Notes: generated by a model from the sequence alone, not told the origin. Positions 24,597 through 33,133 are shown, numbered from the stretch's first letter. The stretch: 64,000 nt of DNA from Streptomyces sp. DH24 (GCF_029813775.1 NZ_JARVKW010000008.1:124001-188000); one strand, 5' to 3'. Translations and numbers: made by a program.

Positions 24597-25559
24597 TCAG
24601 GGGGTCGCGTAGGCCGCGCTCGCCCTGGCCCGTGCCGGGTCCGGCGCGCCCATGTCGTCCAGGCCCAGGAGGATCGCGCCCAGGACCGGGGGTTCGGCCA
24701 CGACCCTGGGGGTGGCCTTCGGGGCCCGCGCGGCGAGACGGGCCGTGATGCCGTCGTCCAGCAGGGGGTGACGGGCGGCCAGGATGCTGCCGCCCAGCAG
24801 GACCGGCGTCTCCTCGTCCAGCAGATCGAGGCGGGTCAGGGCCACCGCGGCCATCGTCACCACCTCGTCGGCGAGCCGGTCCACCAGGCCGCGGGCCACC
24901 TCGTCGCCCTCCGCCGCCGTGCCGAACAGCACCGGCGTCAGCTCGTGGCGGCGGGCGCCGGGGATGCGGTTCAGGTGCAGGGCCTCCACGAGGGCGTACA
25001 CGGACGGCAGGGAGAAGTGGGCGGGGAGCGTCTCGGCCAGGCGCGTCCGCCCGCCCCTGCCGTCCTCCGCCCGCGAGGCGTGCCACAGCGCTTCCTCGGT
25101 GAGGCCCCAGCCTCCGCCCCAGTCGCCGGAGATGCGGCCCAGCGCCGGGAAACGGGCCGTGCGGCCGTCGGGGCGCATGCCGACGCAGTTGATGCCGGCG
25201 CCGCAGACGACCGCCACGCCGCGGGGCTCGGGGATGCCGGCGCGGAGTATGGCGAACGTGTCGTTGCGGACCGTCACCGTCTCCGCCCACGCGCGTGCCC
25301 GCAGGGCCGCGGTGAGTTCCTCCTCCTCGGCCGGGAAGTCCGCGTTCGCCAGGCAGGCCGACAGGTGGTCGACGCGTGCGGCTCCGGCCGCGGCCAGGGC
25401 GCGGGTGACGGGGGCGGCGAGCGCGTCCACCGCCTTCTCCACGCCGACCGCCGGCGGACGGAAGCCGCCTCCGCGCGCCGTGGCCAGGACCGTGCCGTCG
25501 CCCCGCACGACCGCCACGTCGGTCTTGCTGTTGCCCGCGTCGACCGCCAGGAGCGTCAC
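24597..25559 (-). CDS. N-acetylglucosamine kinase-like protein (BadF/BadG/BcrA/BcrD ATPase family)
   Basis: A 320-residue sugar kinase of the actin-like ATPase fold. The phosphate-1 motif AVDAGNSKTDVAVV is at the start, with VVCGAGINCVG (about residues 113-123), the adenosine-side ISGDWGGGWGL and PVLLGGSILAA toward the end. Members of this family phosphorylate GlcNAc or related sugars inside the cell. The GTG start overlaps the stop of the GH4 glycosidase gene as GTGA, so the two are co-translated. The kinase and the glycosidase would act in one amino-sugar or beta-glucoside route under the ROK regulator upstream. Exact substrate is uncertain. Confidence 0.9.
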   Translation of the reverse strand: MTLLAVDAGNSKTDVAVVRGDGTVLATARGGGFRPPAVGVEKAVDALAAPVTRALAAAGAARVDHLSACLANADFPAEEEELTAALRARAWAETVTVRNDTFAILRAGIPEPRGVAVVCGAGINCVGMRPDGRTARFPALGRISGDWGGGWGLTEEALWHASRAEDGRGGRTRLAETLPAHFSLPSVYALVEALHLNRIPGARRHELTPVLFGTAAEGDEVARGLVDRLADEVVTMAAVALTRLDLLDEETPVLLGGSILAARHPLLDDGITARLAARAPKATPRVVAEPPVLGAILLGLDDMGAPDPARARASAAYATP

Positions 25560-26821
25560 GCCCACGCCAGGTGCTCCCGGTTGTGGGCGATCAGCCGGTC
25601 CGTCAGGGTCTGCGCGTACGTGTACTGGCCGATCAGCGGGTGGGCCAGCAGCGCGCGGAAGACGCGGTCCCGGCCGCCGCGCAGCGCCGCCTCCAGGGCC
25701 AGGTCCTCGTAGGCGGTGACGCTCGCCATCAGACCCGCGTACAGGGGGTCCACGCGGCCGACGGGGAGCGGGGCCGCTCCCGTGCGGCCCACCGCCGCCT
25801 GCACCTCGATCACCGCGTCGTCCGGGAGGAAGGGCAGCGTGCCCCGGTTGTACGTGTTGACCACCTGGTACGGGGGTCCGCCGCCGCCCAGCAGCGCGGC
25901 CGCCAGGTCCACCGCCGCCTCCGAGTAGTGGGCGCCGCCCCGCCGGGCGAGCAGCGCGGGCTTCTCGTCCAGCGCCGGGTCCGCGTACAGCGTCAGCAAC
26001 TCCCGTTCCATGGCGGCCACTTCGGACGCCCTCGACGGCTTGGTGCGCTGTTCCTCCACCACCTCGTCGTGCGCGTAGTAGTAGCGCAGGTAGTACGAGG
26101 GGACCGTGCCCAGGCGGTCCAGGAGCGCGCGCGGCAGGTGCAGGTCCCGCGCGATCGCGTCGCCGTGTCCCGCCAGGAGCTCCGGCAGGACGTTCTCGCC
26201 CTCCGGGCCGCCCAGGCGGACGCCCGTCTCCCAGGTGAGGTGGTTCAGGCCCACGTGGTCGAGGTGGACGTCGGCGGGGTCGGTGCCCAGGAGCGCGGCG
26301 AACCTGCGCTGGAAGCCGATCGCCACGTTGCACAGGCCGACCGCCCGGTGGCCGGCCCGCAGGAGGGCGCGGGTGACGATGCCGACCGGGTTGGTGAAGT
26401 CGATGATCCAGGCGTCCGGGTTGCGGCGGCGGACCCGCTTGGCGATGTCCAGGACCACCGGGACCGTGCGCAGCGCCTTCGCCAGGCCGCCCGCGCCCGT
26501 CGTCTCCTGGCCCACGCAGCCGCATTCCAGGGGCCAGGTCTCGTCCTGCCGGCGGGCCGTCTGGCCGCCCACGCGCAGCTGGAGCAGCACCGCGTCCGCG
26601 CCGTCGACCGCCGCGTCGAGGTCGGAGGTGGTGGTGACCTCGGCCGGGTGGTCCTGGCGGGCCAGGATGCGGCGGGCGAAGGCTCCGATCAGGTTCAGGC
26701 GGTCCGTCGCCGGGTCGGTCAGGACCAGTTCCTCGACGGGCAGCGTGTCCCTCAGGCGGGCGAAGCCGTCGACGAGTTCGGGGGTGTAGGTCGAGCCTGC
26801 GCCGACCACGGTGAGTTTCAT
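25556..26821 (-). CDS. GH4 family glycosidase (6-phospho-beta-glucosidase type)
   Basis: A 421-residue NAD- and metal-dependent glycosidase of full family length. The dinucleotide-binding motif VVGAGSTYTPEL is at residues 5-16. The metal ligands Cys164 (GLCNVAIG) and His194 (GLNHLTW) are present, with the conserved NPVGIVTRALL and GRVDPLYAGL. GH4 enzymes cleave sugar or sugar-6-phosphate glycosides by an oxidation-elimination route in the cytoplasm. It is coupled to the downstream sugar kinase. Immediately upstream is only the broken tail of a sugar ABC permease, so the transporter that would normally supply its substrate seems to be missing from this locus. Confidence 0.93.
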   Translation of the reverse strand: MKLTVVGAGSTYTPELVDGFARLRDTLPVEELVLTDPATDRLNLIGAFARRILARQDHPAEVTTTSDLDAAVDGADAVLLQLRVGGQTARRQDETWPLECGCVGQETTGAGGLAKALRTVPVVLDIAKRVRRRNPDAWIIDFTNPVGIVTRALLRAGHRAVGLCNVAIGFQRRFAALLGTDPADVHLDHVGLNHLTWETGVRLGGPEGENVLPELLAGHGDAIARDLHLPRALLDRLGTVPSYYLRYYYAHDEVVEEQRTKPSRASEVAAMERELLTLYADPALDEKPALLARRGGAHYSEAAVDLAAALLGGGGPPYQVVNTYNRGTLPFLPDDAVIEVQAAVGRTGAAPLPVGRVDPLYAGLMASVTAYEDLALEAALRGGRDRVFRALLAHPLIGQYTYAQTLTDRLIAHNREHLAWA

Positions 26822-26828
26822 GTCGCTG

Positions 26829-26932
26829 GCCCTTCACTCGGGTGAGCGTGACGCCCTCGACGAACGCCTTCTGGCGAAGAGGAACACGAGGATCACGGGG
26901 GTCATGACCGGCACGGTCGCGGCCATGGTCAG
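26829..26932 (-). pseudogene. 3' remnant of a MalG-type sugar ABC permease, frameshifted
   Basis: Read leftward, the DNA codes LTMAATVPVMTPVILVFLFA and then, after a shift of one base, QKAFVEGVTLTRVKG. Joined, this is the standard C-terminus of carbohydrate ABC permeases (last membrane segment, then FVEGVTxTxVKG). One base appears to be missing at the FAQK junction, and the original frame stops early at a TGA. About 35 codons remain; the rest of the gene and its usual partners are absent. The position directly before the GH4 gene fits a sugar ABC operon from which the transporter genes were deleted. Confidence 0.75.
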
Positions 26933-27019
26933 TCGGTGTGGCGGGCGCCCTTGGACGACTCCGGGCCGTAGGGGAGCGTCCAGGCGCCGGGACGCTCGCA
27001 GGCGTGGATCTGCGGGCCG
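26929..27019 (-). pseudogene. Second 3' gene remnant next to the ROK gene
   Basis: About 30 codons read leftward from just after the ROK stop to a TGA at 26929-26931. The frame ends PGAWTLPYGPESSKGARHTD. Almost every third position is G or C, as expected for real coding DNA, but there is no start and no room for one. It looks like the tail of another gene left beside the permease remnant. The family was not recognised. Confidence 0.45.
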
Positions 27020-28231
27020 TCAGCGGGAGGTGTCGAAGACCTCGTCGCGGGTGGCGGCCAGCGCGCTCTCCAGCGCCCCGCGCAGCACGGGGTCCGCGGC
27101 GACGCCGCCGACGACGAGCCGGGGCCGGGAGGCGGCCAGCTCCTCCAGTTCGGCCCGGATCAGATCGCGCAGCGTCTCGCCGCCGGCGGTGAGGCAGGCA
27201 CCGCCGAGGACGACGAGTTCGGGGTCGAGGACGGAGACGAGGGAGGCGAGACCGGTGGCGAGCCTCGTCGCGTACGTCCGCAGCAGTTGCCGGTGCCGCT
27301 CGTCGTCCCGTCCGGCGGCCCGCTCGACGAGGGCGGCGGCGACCTCGGCGTGCGAACCCCTGGGGATGTCCTCGATGCCGAGCTCGCGGGCCAGCGCCGG
27401 GACGGCCTGCGAGCCGGCGAGTTCCTGGTAGCCGCCGCTGTTGGCCCGCGTGACCTGGCGGACCAGGGGCGCGCCGGGGACGGGCAGGAAACCGACCTCG
27501 CCGGCGCCGCCGGTCCAGCCGCGGTGCAGCCGGCCGCCGAGGACGAGGGCGGCGCCGAGGCCTTCCTGGTTCCACAGCAGGACGAAGTCCGCGTGACCGC
27601 GTGCCGCGCCGAGGCGCTGCTCGGCGACGGCGGCGAGGTTCACGTCGTTCTCGTACTCCACCGGCATCGGCAGCGCGGCGGCGAGTTCGCCGAGGAGCGT
27701 GGGGGAGTGCCAGCCCGGCAGGTGCGAGGCGTAGCGCAGCCGGCCGGTGCTCGGGTCGAAGGCGCCGGGCGTGCCGATGACGAGCCGGTGGATGTCGGCG
27801 CGGGTCAGTCCGGCGGCCTTGACGGCGCCGTCGAGGGCGTCGGTGACCTGCCGTACGACGGGTGTGCCGGTGCGCCGGCGGGGGGTGGCCAGCTCGTGGC
27901 GGCCGACCGTGCGGCCGGTGATGTCGGCGACGGCGGCGACGATGCGTTCCGGGGTGACGTCGAGGCCGGCGGCGTACGCGGCGGCCGGGTTGACCTCGTA
28001 CAGCTGGGCGCTGGGGCCGGGGCGGCCCTCGCTCGTGCCGGACGCGAGGACGAGGCCGGCGGACTCCAGGCGGGCCAGGAGCTGGGAGGCGGTCGGCTTG
28101 GACAGGCCGGTGAGCTTGCCGATCCGGGTGCGGGAGAGCGGGCCGTGCTCCAGGAGGAGGTCCAGGGCGGCACGGTCGTTCATGGCGCGCAGGACGCGCG
28201 GGGTGCCCGGCGTGCCGGCGGTTCCTGCCAT
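27020..28231 (-). CDS. ROK-family transcriptional regulator (NagC/XylR type)
   Basis: A 403-residue repressor-type protein. The N-terminal winged helix-turn-helix (about residues 20-75, with RTRIGKLTGLSKPTASQLLARL) is followed by a ROK sugar-binding domain. Visible landmarks are AAGLDVTPERIVAAVADITG, GTPGAFDPSTG, ENDVNLAAVAEQ, GAGEVGFLPV and VVLGGACLTAGG. The Cys cluster that binds zinc in many ROK proteins is absent. It would bind a sugar or sugar phosphate and control the glycosidase-kinase pair downstream and itself. A near-perfect ROK-type inverted repeat lies upstream of its start at 28340-28352. Confidence 0.93.
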   Translation of the reverse strand: MAGTAGTPGTPRVLRAMNDRAALDLLLEHGPLSRTRIGKLTGLSKPTASQLLARLESAGLVLASGTSEGRPGPSAQLYEVNPAAAYAAGLDVTPERIVAAVADITGRTVGRHELATPRRRTGTPVVRQVTDALDGAVKAAGLTRADIHRLVIGTPGAFDPSTGRLRYASHLPGWHSPTLLGELAAALPMPVEYENDVNLAAVAEQRLGAARGHADFVLLWNQEGLGAALVLGGRLHRGWTGGAGEVGFLPVPGAPLVRQVTRANSGGYQELAGSQAVPALARELGIEDIPRGSHAEVAAALVERAAGRDDERHRQLLRTYATRLATGLASLVSVLDPELVVLGGACLTAGGETLRDLIRAELEELAASRPRLVVGGVAADPVLRGALESALAATRDEVFDTSR

Positions 28232-28339
28232 GTCCGTCTGTCCACCTGCCTTTCCGCTGCTCAGCTTTCCAGGGTGATCGGCCGTGCGTCCACCGGGGTG
28301 CGGGGCGGCGCCCGGTGCTCGTCAAGGGATCGCTCTGTT

Positions 28340-28352
28340 AGGAAACTTTCCT
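28340..28352. promoter_or_regulatory. ROK-type operator
   Basis: AGGAAA-C-TTTCCT is an inverted repeat with a single central base, preceded by GTT. It fits the GTTAGGAAA/TTTCCTAAC pattern known upstream of many Streptomyces sugar operons controlled by ROK proteins. It lies about 110 bases upstream of the ROK gene start, where the promoter is expected, so autoregulation is likely. Confidence 0.75.
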
Positions 28353-28416
28353 GTTGGTGGGAGGAACGTAGGCCCGCCGTGAACGGGCCGTCAAGGGGGA
28401 AGGGGCGCGCACGCGT

Positions 28417-28455
28417 GAGGGGCGGCTCCCGGGAGAGATCCGGGAGCCGCCCCTC
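28417..28455. terminator. Strong terminator after the MscS gene
   Basis: A perfect 16-base stem (left arm 28417-28432, right arm 28440-28455) with a seven-base loop, starting 14 bases past the end of the leftward MscS gene. It should insulate that gene from the ROK promoter region. Confidence 0.9.
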
Positions 28456-28468
28456 GGGCGCGCGTCGG

Positions 28469-29566
28469 CTACTTCGTCGTGCTCGGCGGAGTCAGCGGGG
28501 ACGCCGCCACCGACTGCGGCGACACCGTGCTGGCGTAGGCCGACGGGGCCGCCATCCCGGCCGTCGGGTCGACCGCGGCCGCGTCCTCGACCGCGGTGGG
28601 CCCGCCCACGATCCGGATGCCGGCCGCGTCGAACGCCCGCTTGATGCGCCAGCGCAGCTCCCGCTCCACCGTCAGGGACTTGCCCGGCATGGTCTTCGCG
28701 GAGACCCGGACCACCATCGAGTCCAGCAGCACGCTGTCCAGGCCGAGCACCTCGACCGGGCCCCACAGCAGCTCGTTCCAGGGCTCCTCCTTGGCCAGCG
28801 TCCCGCCGACCTCGGTGAGCGTGGCCGTCACCTTGTCCAGGTCCTCGTCGGAGCGGACCGTCACGTCGACGCCGGCCGTCGCCCAGCCCTGCGACAGGTT
28901 GCCGATCCGCTTCACCTCGCCGTTGCGGACGTACCAGATCTCGCCGTTGTCGCCGCGCAGCTTCGTCACGCGCAGGCCCACCTCGATGACCTCGCCGGAG
29001 GCCACGCCCGCGTCGATCGAGTCGCCCACCCCGTACTGGTCCTCCAGGATCATGAAGACGCCGGAGAGGAAGTCCGTGACCAGGTTCCGGGCGCCGAAAC
29101 CGATCGCCACGCCCGCGACACCCGCCGACGCCAGCAGGGGCGCGAGGTTGATCTGGAACGTGCCCAGCACCATCAGCGCGGCCGTACCCATGATCACGAA
29201 GCTGGCGACCGAGCGCAGCACCGAACCGATGGCCTGCGAGCGCTGCCGGCGCCGCTCGGCGTTCACCAGCAGACCGCCGAGCGCCGTGCCGTCCACCGCC
29301 TGCACCGTGCGGTTCATGCGGTCTATCAGCTTGGTGATCGCGCGCCGCACCATCACGCGCAGCACCGCCGCGATCGCCATGATCAGCACCACCCGCAGGC
29401 CGATCGCCAGCCACGTCGACCAGTTCTGCTCGACCCAGCTCGCGGCGTTCGTCGCGCTCTCCTGGGCGTCCTGGAACGAGGGCACCGCCGGTGTCGAGCT
29501 CTCGGACGGGGACGGGGACGGCGACGGCGAAGAACCGGCGGCCGACAGGACGGCGGACAGGGACAC
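28469..29566 (-). CDS. MscS-family mechanosensitive ion channel
   Basis: A 365-residue membrane protein. A Ser/Pro-rich external N-terminus (about residues 10-30) precedes TM1 (about 50-70) and TM2 (about 112-135). The pore-lining TM3 follows as LLASAGVAGVAIGFGARNLVTDFLSG (about 142-167), the Ala/Gly-packed helix typical of MscS. The beta domain follows (FMILEDQYGVGDSIDAG, with the YVRNGEVKRIGNLS signature), then an alpha/beta C-terminal domain and a flexible Ala/Ser/Pro tail. Such channels release ions and solutes on hypo-osmotic shock. The GTG start follows a GGAGGT site. It is a single-gene unit with a strong terminator. Confidence 0.94.
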   Translation of the reverse strand: MSLSAVLSAAGSSPSPSPSPSESSTPAVPSFQDAQESATNAASWVEQNWSTWLAIGLRVVLIMAIAAVLRVMVRRAITKLIDRMNRTVQAVDGTALGGLLVNAERRRQRSQAIGSVLRSVASFVIMGTAALMVLGTFQINLAPLLASAGVAGVAIGFGARNLVTDFLSGVFMILEDQYGVGDSIDAGVASGEVIEVGLRVTKLRGDNGEIWYVRNGEVKRIGNLSQGWATAGVDVTVRSDEDLDKVTATLTEVGGTLAKEEPWNELLWGPVEVLGLDSVLLDSMVVRVSAKTMPGKSLTVERELRWRIKRAFDAAGIRIVGGPTAVEDAAAVDPTAGMAAPSAYASTVSPQSVAASPLTPPSTTK

Positions 29567-29894
29567 GGCGGGTACCTCCAGGTGCGGTCTGCCTCCGGCG
29601 CGGGGGGGGCCACGGTGGTCCAGGTCACGGAAAGGTCACCGAGAGGGCAGGTTCACCACACTAACGGGGCATCGTGTGCGAATCCCCGTCATGTTCCGGG
29701 GACGGTCCGTGCCCATCCGCGGGATGAACAGGCGGGATGAAAACCACGTGAACCTGGGGATGCATCAGGTGTGGTCGAAAACACTCCCAGCCCGTTACCG
29801 GGACATGGTGGCGCTTCCACCAGGCATGAGGGGAGACTGACTACGAAATCGTCCCGGCGCGAGCCACGCGCCGCCGGCGTACAAGGAGGCATCC
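29567..29894. other. Divergent intergenic region, 328 bases
   Basis: Space between the divergent MscS and HNH endonuclease genes. A run of eight G lies near 29602-29609. The part right of about 29690 is less GC-rich and holds the likely rightward promoter, but no confident -35/-10 pair was found. The AAGGAGG ribosome site of the HNH gene is at about 29883-29889. No RNA gene was recognised. Confidence 0.4.
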
Positions 29895-30431
29895 GTGCCG
29901 CATGTCCTGGTCCTCAACGCGTCGTACGAGCCGCTCGGCGTCGTACCGCTCCGCCGCGCGCTCGTCCTCGTCCTGGAGAACAAGGCCGTATGCCTTGAAG
30001 AGTCCGGCGCCTACCTGCACAGCGCGACCGTCACAGTCCCCGCACCCAGCGTGGTCCGGCTCAAGCGATTCGTCCGGGTTCCCTACCGGGGGCCCGTTCC
30101 TCTGACCCGTCGGGCGCTGTTCGCCCGCGACGGGGGCCGGTGCATGTACTGCGGTGGCGTCGCAACCAGCGTCGACCACGTCATCCCGCGCAGCCGCGGG
30201 GGCAAACACGTCTGGGACAACGTGGTGGCGTCCTGCCGCCGCTGCAACCACGTGAAGGCCGACCGGCACCTCTTCGAGCTGGGCTGGCGGCTGCGCCACA
30301 AACCCGCCCCGCCCACGGGCCTGGCCTGGCGCATCATCGGAACGGGCCACAGGGACCCGCGCTGGCTGCCGTACTTGCAGCCGTTCGGCGCGGACGACGC
30401 CCTGGCCCGGATCGACGGCATTTCCGCCTGA
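29895..30431 (+). CDS. HNH endonuclease family protein
   Basis: A 178-residue protein. The N-terminal domain (MPHVLVLNASYEPLGVVPLRRAL) is typical of a widespread actinobacterial HNH family. The nuclease core lies at about residues 75-120: zinc pair CMYC, DHVIPRSRGG with the catalytic His, WDN, and a second pair CRRCNHVKADR. All HNH residues are present. There is no mobile-element or restriction context, so a housekeeping DNA-processing role is more likely than defence; the true function is not known. The GTG start has a near-ideal ribosome site. A strong terminator follows the gene. Confidence 0.93.
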   Translation: MPHVLVLNASYEPLGVVPLRRALVLVLENKAVCLEESGAYLHSATVTVPAPSVVRLKRFVRVPYRGPVPLTRRALFARDGGRCMYCGGVATSVDHVIPRSRGGKHVWDNVVASCRRCNHVKADRHLFELGWRLRHKPAPPTGLAWRIIGTGHRDPRWLPYLQPFGADDALARIDGISA

Positions 30432-30476
30432 CGACGATCCGGGCCTTCGTACTGCCGCGGCGTGCCCGACGCCCGC

Positions 30477-30513
30477 CGCGGCCCCGGGGGTCCCCCGTGC
30501 CCCCGGGGCCGCG
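30477..30513. terminator. Bidirectional terminator between HNH and permease genes
   Basis: A perfect 14-base stem (30477-30490 with 30500-30513) and nine-base loop fill the space between two converging genes. Confidence 0.9.
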
Positions 30514-30524
30514 CCGTCACGCCC

Positions 30525-31871
30525 TCACGCGTGGCGCAGCTCCGCCGGCCGCACCGACCTGCGCAGCAGGGGCAGCGCGGTCGCCGCGGCCAGCAGACAG
30601 GCGGCGTACACCGCGACCGGGACCAGCAGCGCGGCCCACGGCATCGACCAGCCGCCGCCGTCGGCGAGCGTGGCGTAGCCGGTGCCGATCGCCATGCCTC
30701 CGGCGCCCGCCACCAGCACCGCCGGAGCCAGCGGCAACGCCGTCTCCAGCAGCAGTGCCCGGCCCAGCACCGCGCGCGGCACCCCGGCCGCGGCCTGCGC
30801 GGCCAGGCCCCGGCGGCGGGTGGCCAGCGACTCGGCGGTGCCGACGGCGAGACCGGACAGCGTGATCGCGAGGGCGACGACGATCGCCGCGGCCGTCAGA
30901 TCGATGCCGGTGGTGTAGAAGGACCGGCTCTCCGCCAGGTGCTTGTCCGAGTGCAGCACCTCCAGCAGCACCTGCCGGACGCCGGCGAAACCGGTTCCGA
31001 CGATCGTCACCAGCAGCACCGCCGCGTGCGTGCGGGCCGGCGCCCAGGGGTCGTCGCGCAGCCGCTCCGCCGCGATCAGCACCGCCGGATCGCCCGTCCG
31101 CCGGGCCAGCACCCCGCCGGTCAGCCGGGCCGTCGCGCCCACCAGCCACAGCGCGAGGGCCCCCGTCAGGACGATCACGGGGACCACCAGCACCGGCGCC
31201 GAGCCGGGCCCGGGCTCCCGCGGACCGCTGTGCGTCACGGCGTAGGCGAGGGCCGACAGGGCCAGGAACATCAGCACCGCCCACAGGAACGCCCGTCCCG
31301 GACGCCGCGACCGCTGCCGCAGCACCCGGCCCAGCGGCGAGGCGACCACCCGGCGCAGCGCCAGGACGCTCACCAGCGCGCCGAGCACCGGCACCGCCAC
31401 CAGCACCGCCGCGAATCCCGCCCACGCGGTGCCGGGCGCCTCGTCCCACAGGCGCAGCAGGAGCACCGCGCAGAACACCGTCGCGAGGGCCGAGCCCGCC
31501 AGGCAGGTCAGTCCCGCCTCGGCGGCGGCGATCCGCCGCACCTGCCAGGGCGTGGCCCCCGCCAGCCGCAGCCCGGCCAGCCGCCGGTCCCGGTGGACGG
31601 CCCCGATCCGGGCGCACTGGCCGAGGAAACCGAGCACCGGCACCAGCAGGAGCAGCAGCGCCGCGACCACGCCCCGCCGCTCGCCCGGCCGGTCCAGCAG
31701 ACCGCTCGCGAAGGGGACCGGGTGATACCCGCGCAGCGAGGCGACCGCCACGGCCGCCAGCGCGAACCCCGTCGCGAGCAGCGCGCCCACCCCCGTGAGC
31801 GTGATGCGCCACCACTCGCGCCGGTCGGAGCCCAGCACCAGCTGCCAGGCCAGCCGCAGGTCCGCCGTCAC
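30525..31871 (-). CDS. ABC transporter FtsX-like permease (PadR-controlled operon)
   Basis: A 448-residue membrane protein. Hydrophobic segments lie at about residues 25-45, 68-88, 122-142, 152-175, 195-215 and 225-245, with three more in the last 140 residues, fitting the FtsX/MacB permease group. The coupling segment RLAGLRLAGATPWQV contacts the ATPase. The GTG start overlaps the ATPase stop as GTGA, and the two form an exporter. The PadR gene upstream suggests induction by a toxic compound or peptide, as in many Gram-positive drug and antimicrobial-peptide exporters. Confidence 0.92.
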   Translation of the reverse strand: MTADLRLAWQLVLGSDRREWWRITLTGVGALLATGFALAAVAVASLRGYHPVPFASGLLDRPGERRGVVAALLLLLVPVLGFLGQCARIGAVHRDRRLAGLRLAGATPWQVRRIAAAEAGLTCLAGSALATVFCAVLLLRLWDEAPGTAWAGFAAVLVAVPVLGALVSVLALRRVVASPLGRVLRQRSRRPGRAFLWAVLMFLALSALAYAVTHSGPREPGPGSAPVLVVPVIVLTGALALWLVGATARLTGGVLARRTGDPAVLIAAERLRDDPWAPARTHAAVLLVTIVGTGFAGVRQVLLEVLHSDKHLAESRSFYTTGIDLTAAAIVVALAITLSGLAVGTAESLATRRRGLAAQAAAGVPRAVLGRALLLETALPLAPAVLVAGAGGMAIGTGYATLADGGGWSMPWAALLVPVAVYAACLLAAATALPLLRRSVRPAELRHA

Positions 31872-32578
31872 CGGGTCACCCCCGTCGCCGCCGCGCCCTC
31901 GGCCACGACCGTGCCGTCCATGAGCGACACCTCACGGTCCGCGTACGCCGCCACCTGCGCGTCGTGCGTGATCAGCAGCACCGCCGTGCCCGCCTCCCGG
32001 GCCGTGCGCACCAGCGCCGTCATCACCTGCTCGCCCGCCAGCGAGTCCAGGGCGCCCGTCGGCTCGTCCGCGAACACCACCCTCGGGCCGGTCACCAGGG
32101 CCCGCGCCAGCGCCGCACGCTGCGCCTGACCGCCGCTCATCTCGCCCGGCCGCAGGTCCCCCTGCCCGCGCACCCCGAACCGCTCCAGCCACTCACCGGC
32201 CCGCTCCCGCGCCCGCGCCCGGGAGGTGCCGGCCAGCATCAGCGGCAGGGCCACGTTGTCGAGGGCGGTCAGCTCGGGGATGAGCTGCCCGAACTGGAAG
32301 ACCACCCCGAACTCGGTGCGGCGCAGCTCGCTCAGCCGCTTCTCCGGCAGCGTGTCGAGGCGCTGCCCGTCGTACGTCACCGAGCCGCCGTCCGGGCGGA
32401 CGATGCCGGCGAGGCAGTGCAGCAGCGTCGACTTCCCGCTGCCGCTGGCGCCGGTGACGGCGAGGACCTCGCCCGCCCGCAGGTCGGCCGAGGCGCCGCG
32501 CAGGGCCTGCGTCCTGCCGTGCGTCTTGACCAGGTCCCGGGCCGCGAGGAGCGGCTCCCTGGTGTCCACGTCGTTCAT
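31868..32578 (-). CDS. ABC transporter ATPase (MacB/LolD type)
   Basis: A 236-residue ATP-binding subunit of normal length. Walker A is GASGSGKSTLL (about residues 44-54), the Q-loop lies in VVFQFGQLIPELT, the signature is MSGGQAQRAALARAL, Walker B is VVFADEPTGALD, and the switch His is in LLITHDAQ. The ATG overlaps the PadR stop (ATGA), and the end overlaps the permease start (GTGA). So padR, ATPase and permease form a tight three-gene unit under one operator. Confidence 0.95.
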   Translation of the reverse strand: MNDVDTREPLLAARDLVKTHGRTQALRGASADLRAGEVLAVTGASGSGKSTLLHCLAGIVRPDGGSVTYDGQRLDTLPEKRLSELRRTEFGVVFQFGQLIPELTALDNVALPLMLAGTSRARARERAGEWLERFGVRGQGDLRPGEMSGGQAQRAALARALVTGPRVVFADEPTGALDSLAGEQVMTALVRTAREAGTAVLLITHDAQVAAYADREVSLMDGTVVAEGAAATGVTR

Positions 32579-33108
32579 GCTGCGTCGACCTCCGCGGTCA
32601 GGGTGGACAGCCGGGCCGCCGTGGTGTTCATCCAGCGGAGGTCGGCGTCGAGGTGGTTGAGGGCGTAGTCCGCCGAGAGCACGGTCGCCAGGTCGGCGCC
32701 GCCCGCGGTCTTGACCGCCGTGAGCTCGCGCATCCGCGCCATGTGGGCGGCGCGCTGGGCCCGCAGGTAGGCGGCGGGGTCGCCGCCGCCGAGGATCGCG
32801 ACGACGACCTTGGCGAAGATCTCGTTCGTCACGAAGGGCGCGGGCGGCGCGATCTCGGCGGCCCAGCGGGCGAGTTCGCGGGCGCCGTCGGGCGTCGGCC
32901 GGTACACCGTCCGCTCCGGGCCGCCGTCGGAGTCGGTGCCGTCGACCTCGGCGAGGCCGTCCCGGACCAGGCGTTGCAGGGTCGTGTAGACCTGCCCGTA
33001 GGCCAGCGGGCGGGCCTGCGGAAAGCGTTCGTCGTGCCGTCGCTTCAGGTCGTAGCCATGGCTCGGCCCCGAGGCGAGCAGCCCCAGCAGGATGTGGCGG
33101 GTGCTCAT
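32575..33108 (-). CDS. PadR-family transcriptional regulator
   Basis: A 177-residue repressor. The N-terminal winged helix is classical PadR: MSTRHILLGLLASGPSHGYDLKR, then LAYGQVYTTLQRLVRDGLAEV and the wing (about residues 1-85). The C-terminal four-helix dimerisation region includes a VTNEIFAKVVVAILGGGDP segment. It is the first gene of the exporter operon and is coupled to the ATPase, so repressor and pump are made together. A perfect ATGTACT/AGTACAT operator lies 11 bases upstream of the start codon. Release by the exported compound is the usual mode in this family. Confidence 0.95.
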   Translation of the reverse strand: MSTRHILLGLLASGPSHGYDLKRRHDERFPQARPLAYGQVYTTLQRLVRDGLAEVDGTDSDGGPERTVYRPTPDGARELARWAAEIAPPAPFVTNEIFAKVVVAILGGGDPAAYLRAQRAAHMARMRELTAVKTAGGADLATVLSADYALNHLDADLRWMNTTAARLSTLTAEVDAA

Positions 33109-33118
33109 GAAGATCAGT

Positions 33119-33133
33119 ATGTACTGAGTACAT
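33119..33133. promoter_or_regulatory. PadR operator
   Basis: ATGTACT-G-AGTACAT is a perfect seven-base inverted repeat matching the ATGT...ACAT pattern of PadR operators. The motif TGTACTGAGT occurs twice in the same direction (33120-33129 and 33133-33142), giving a second half-site. It sits directly ahead of padR, where it would block transcription. Confidence 0.85.

Noticed and set aside
24597..28325. Single leftward frame of about 1240 codons spanning kinase, GH4 and ROK genes
   Set aside because: Only its last 320 codons code for a protein (the GlcNAc kinase); the rest is the wrong frame of the GH4 and ROK genes.
29895..30431. HNH endonuclease as part of a defence island or homing element
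   Set aside because: It has ordinary composition, no restriction, methylase or intron context, and a widespread housekeeping-type N-terminus.
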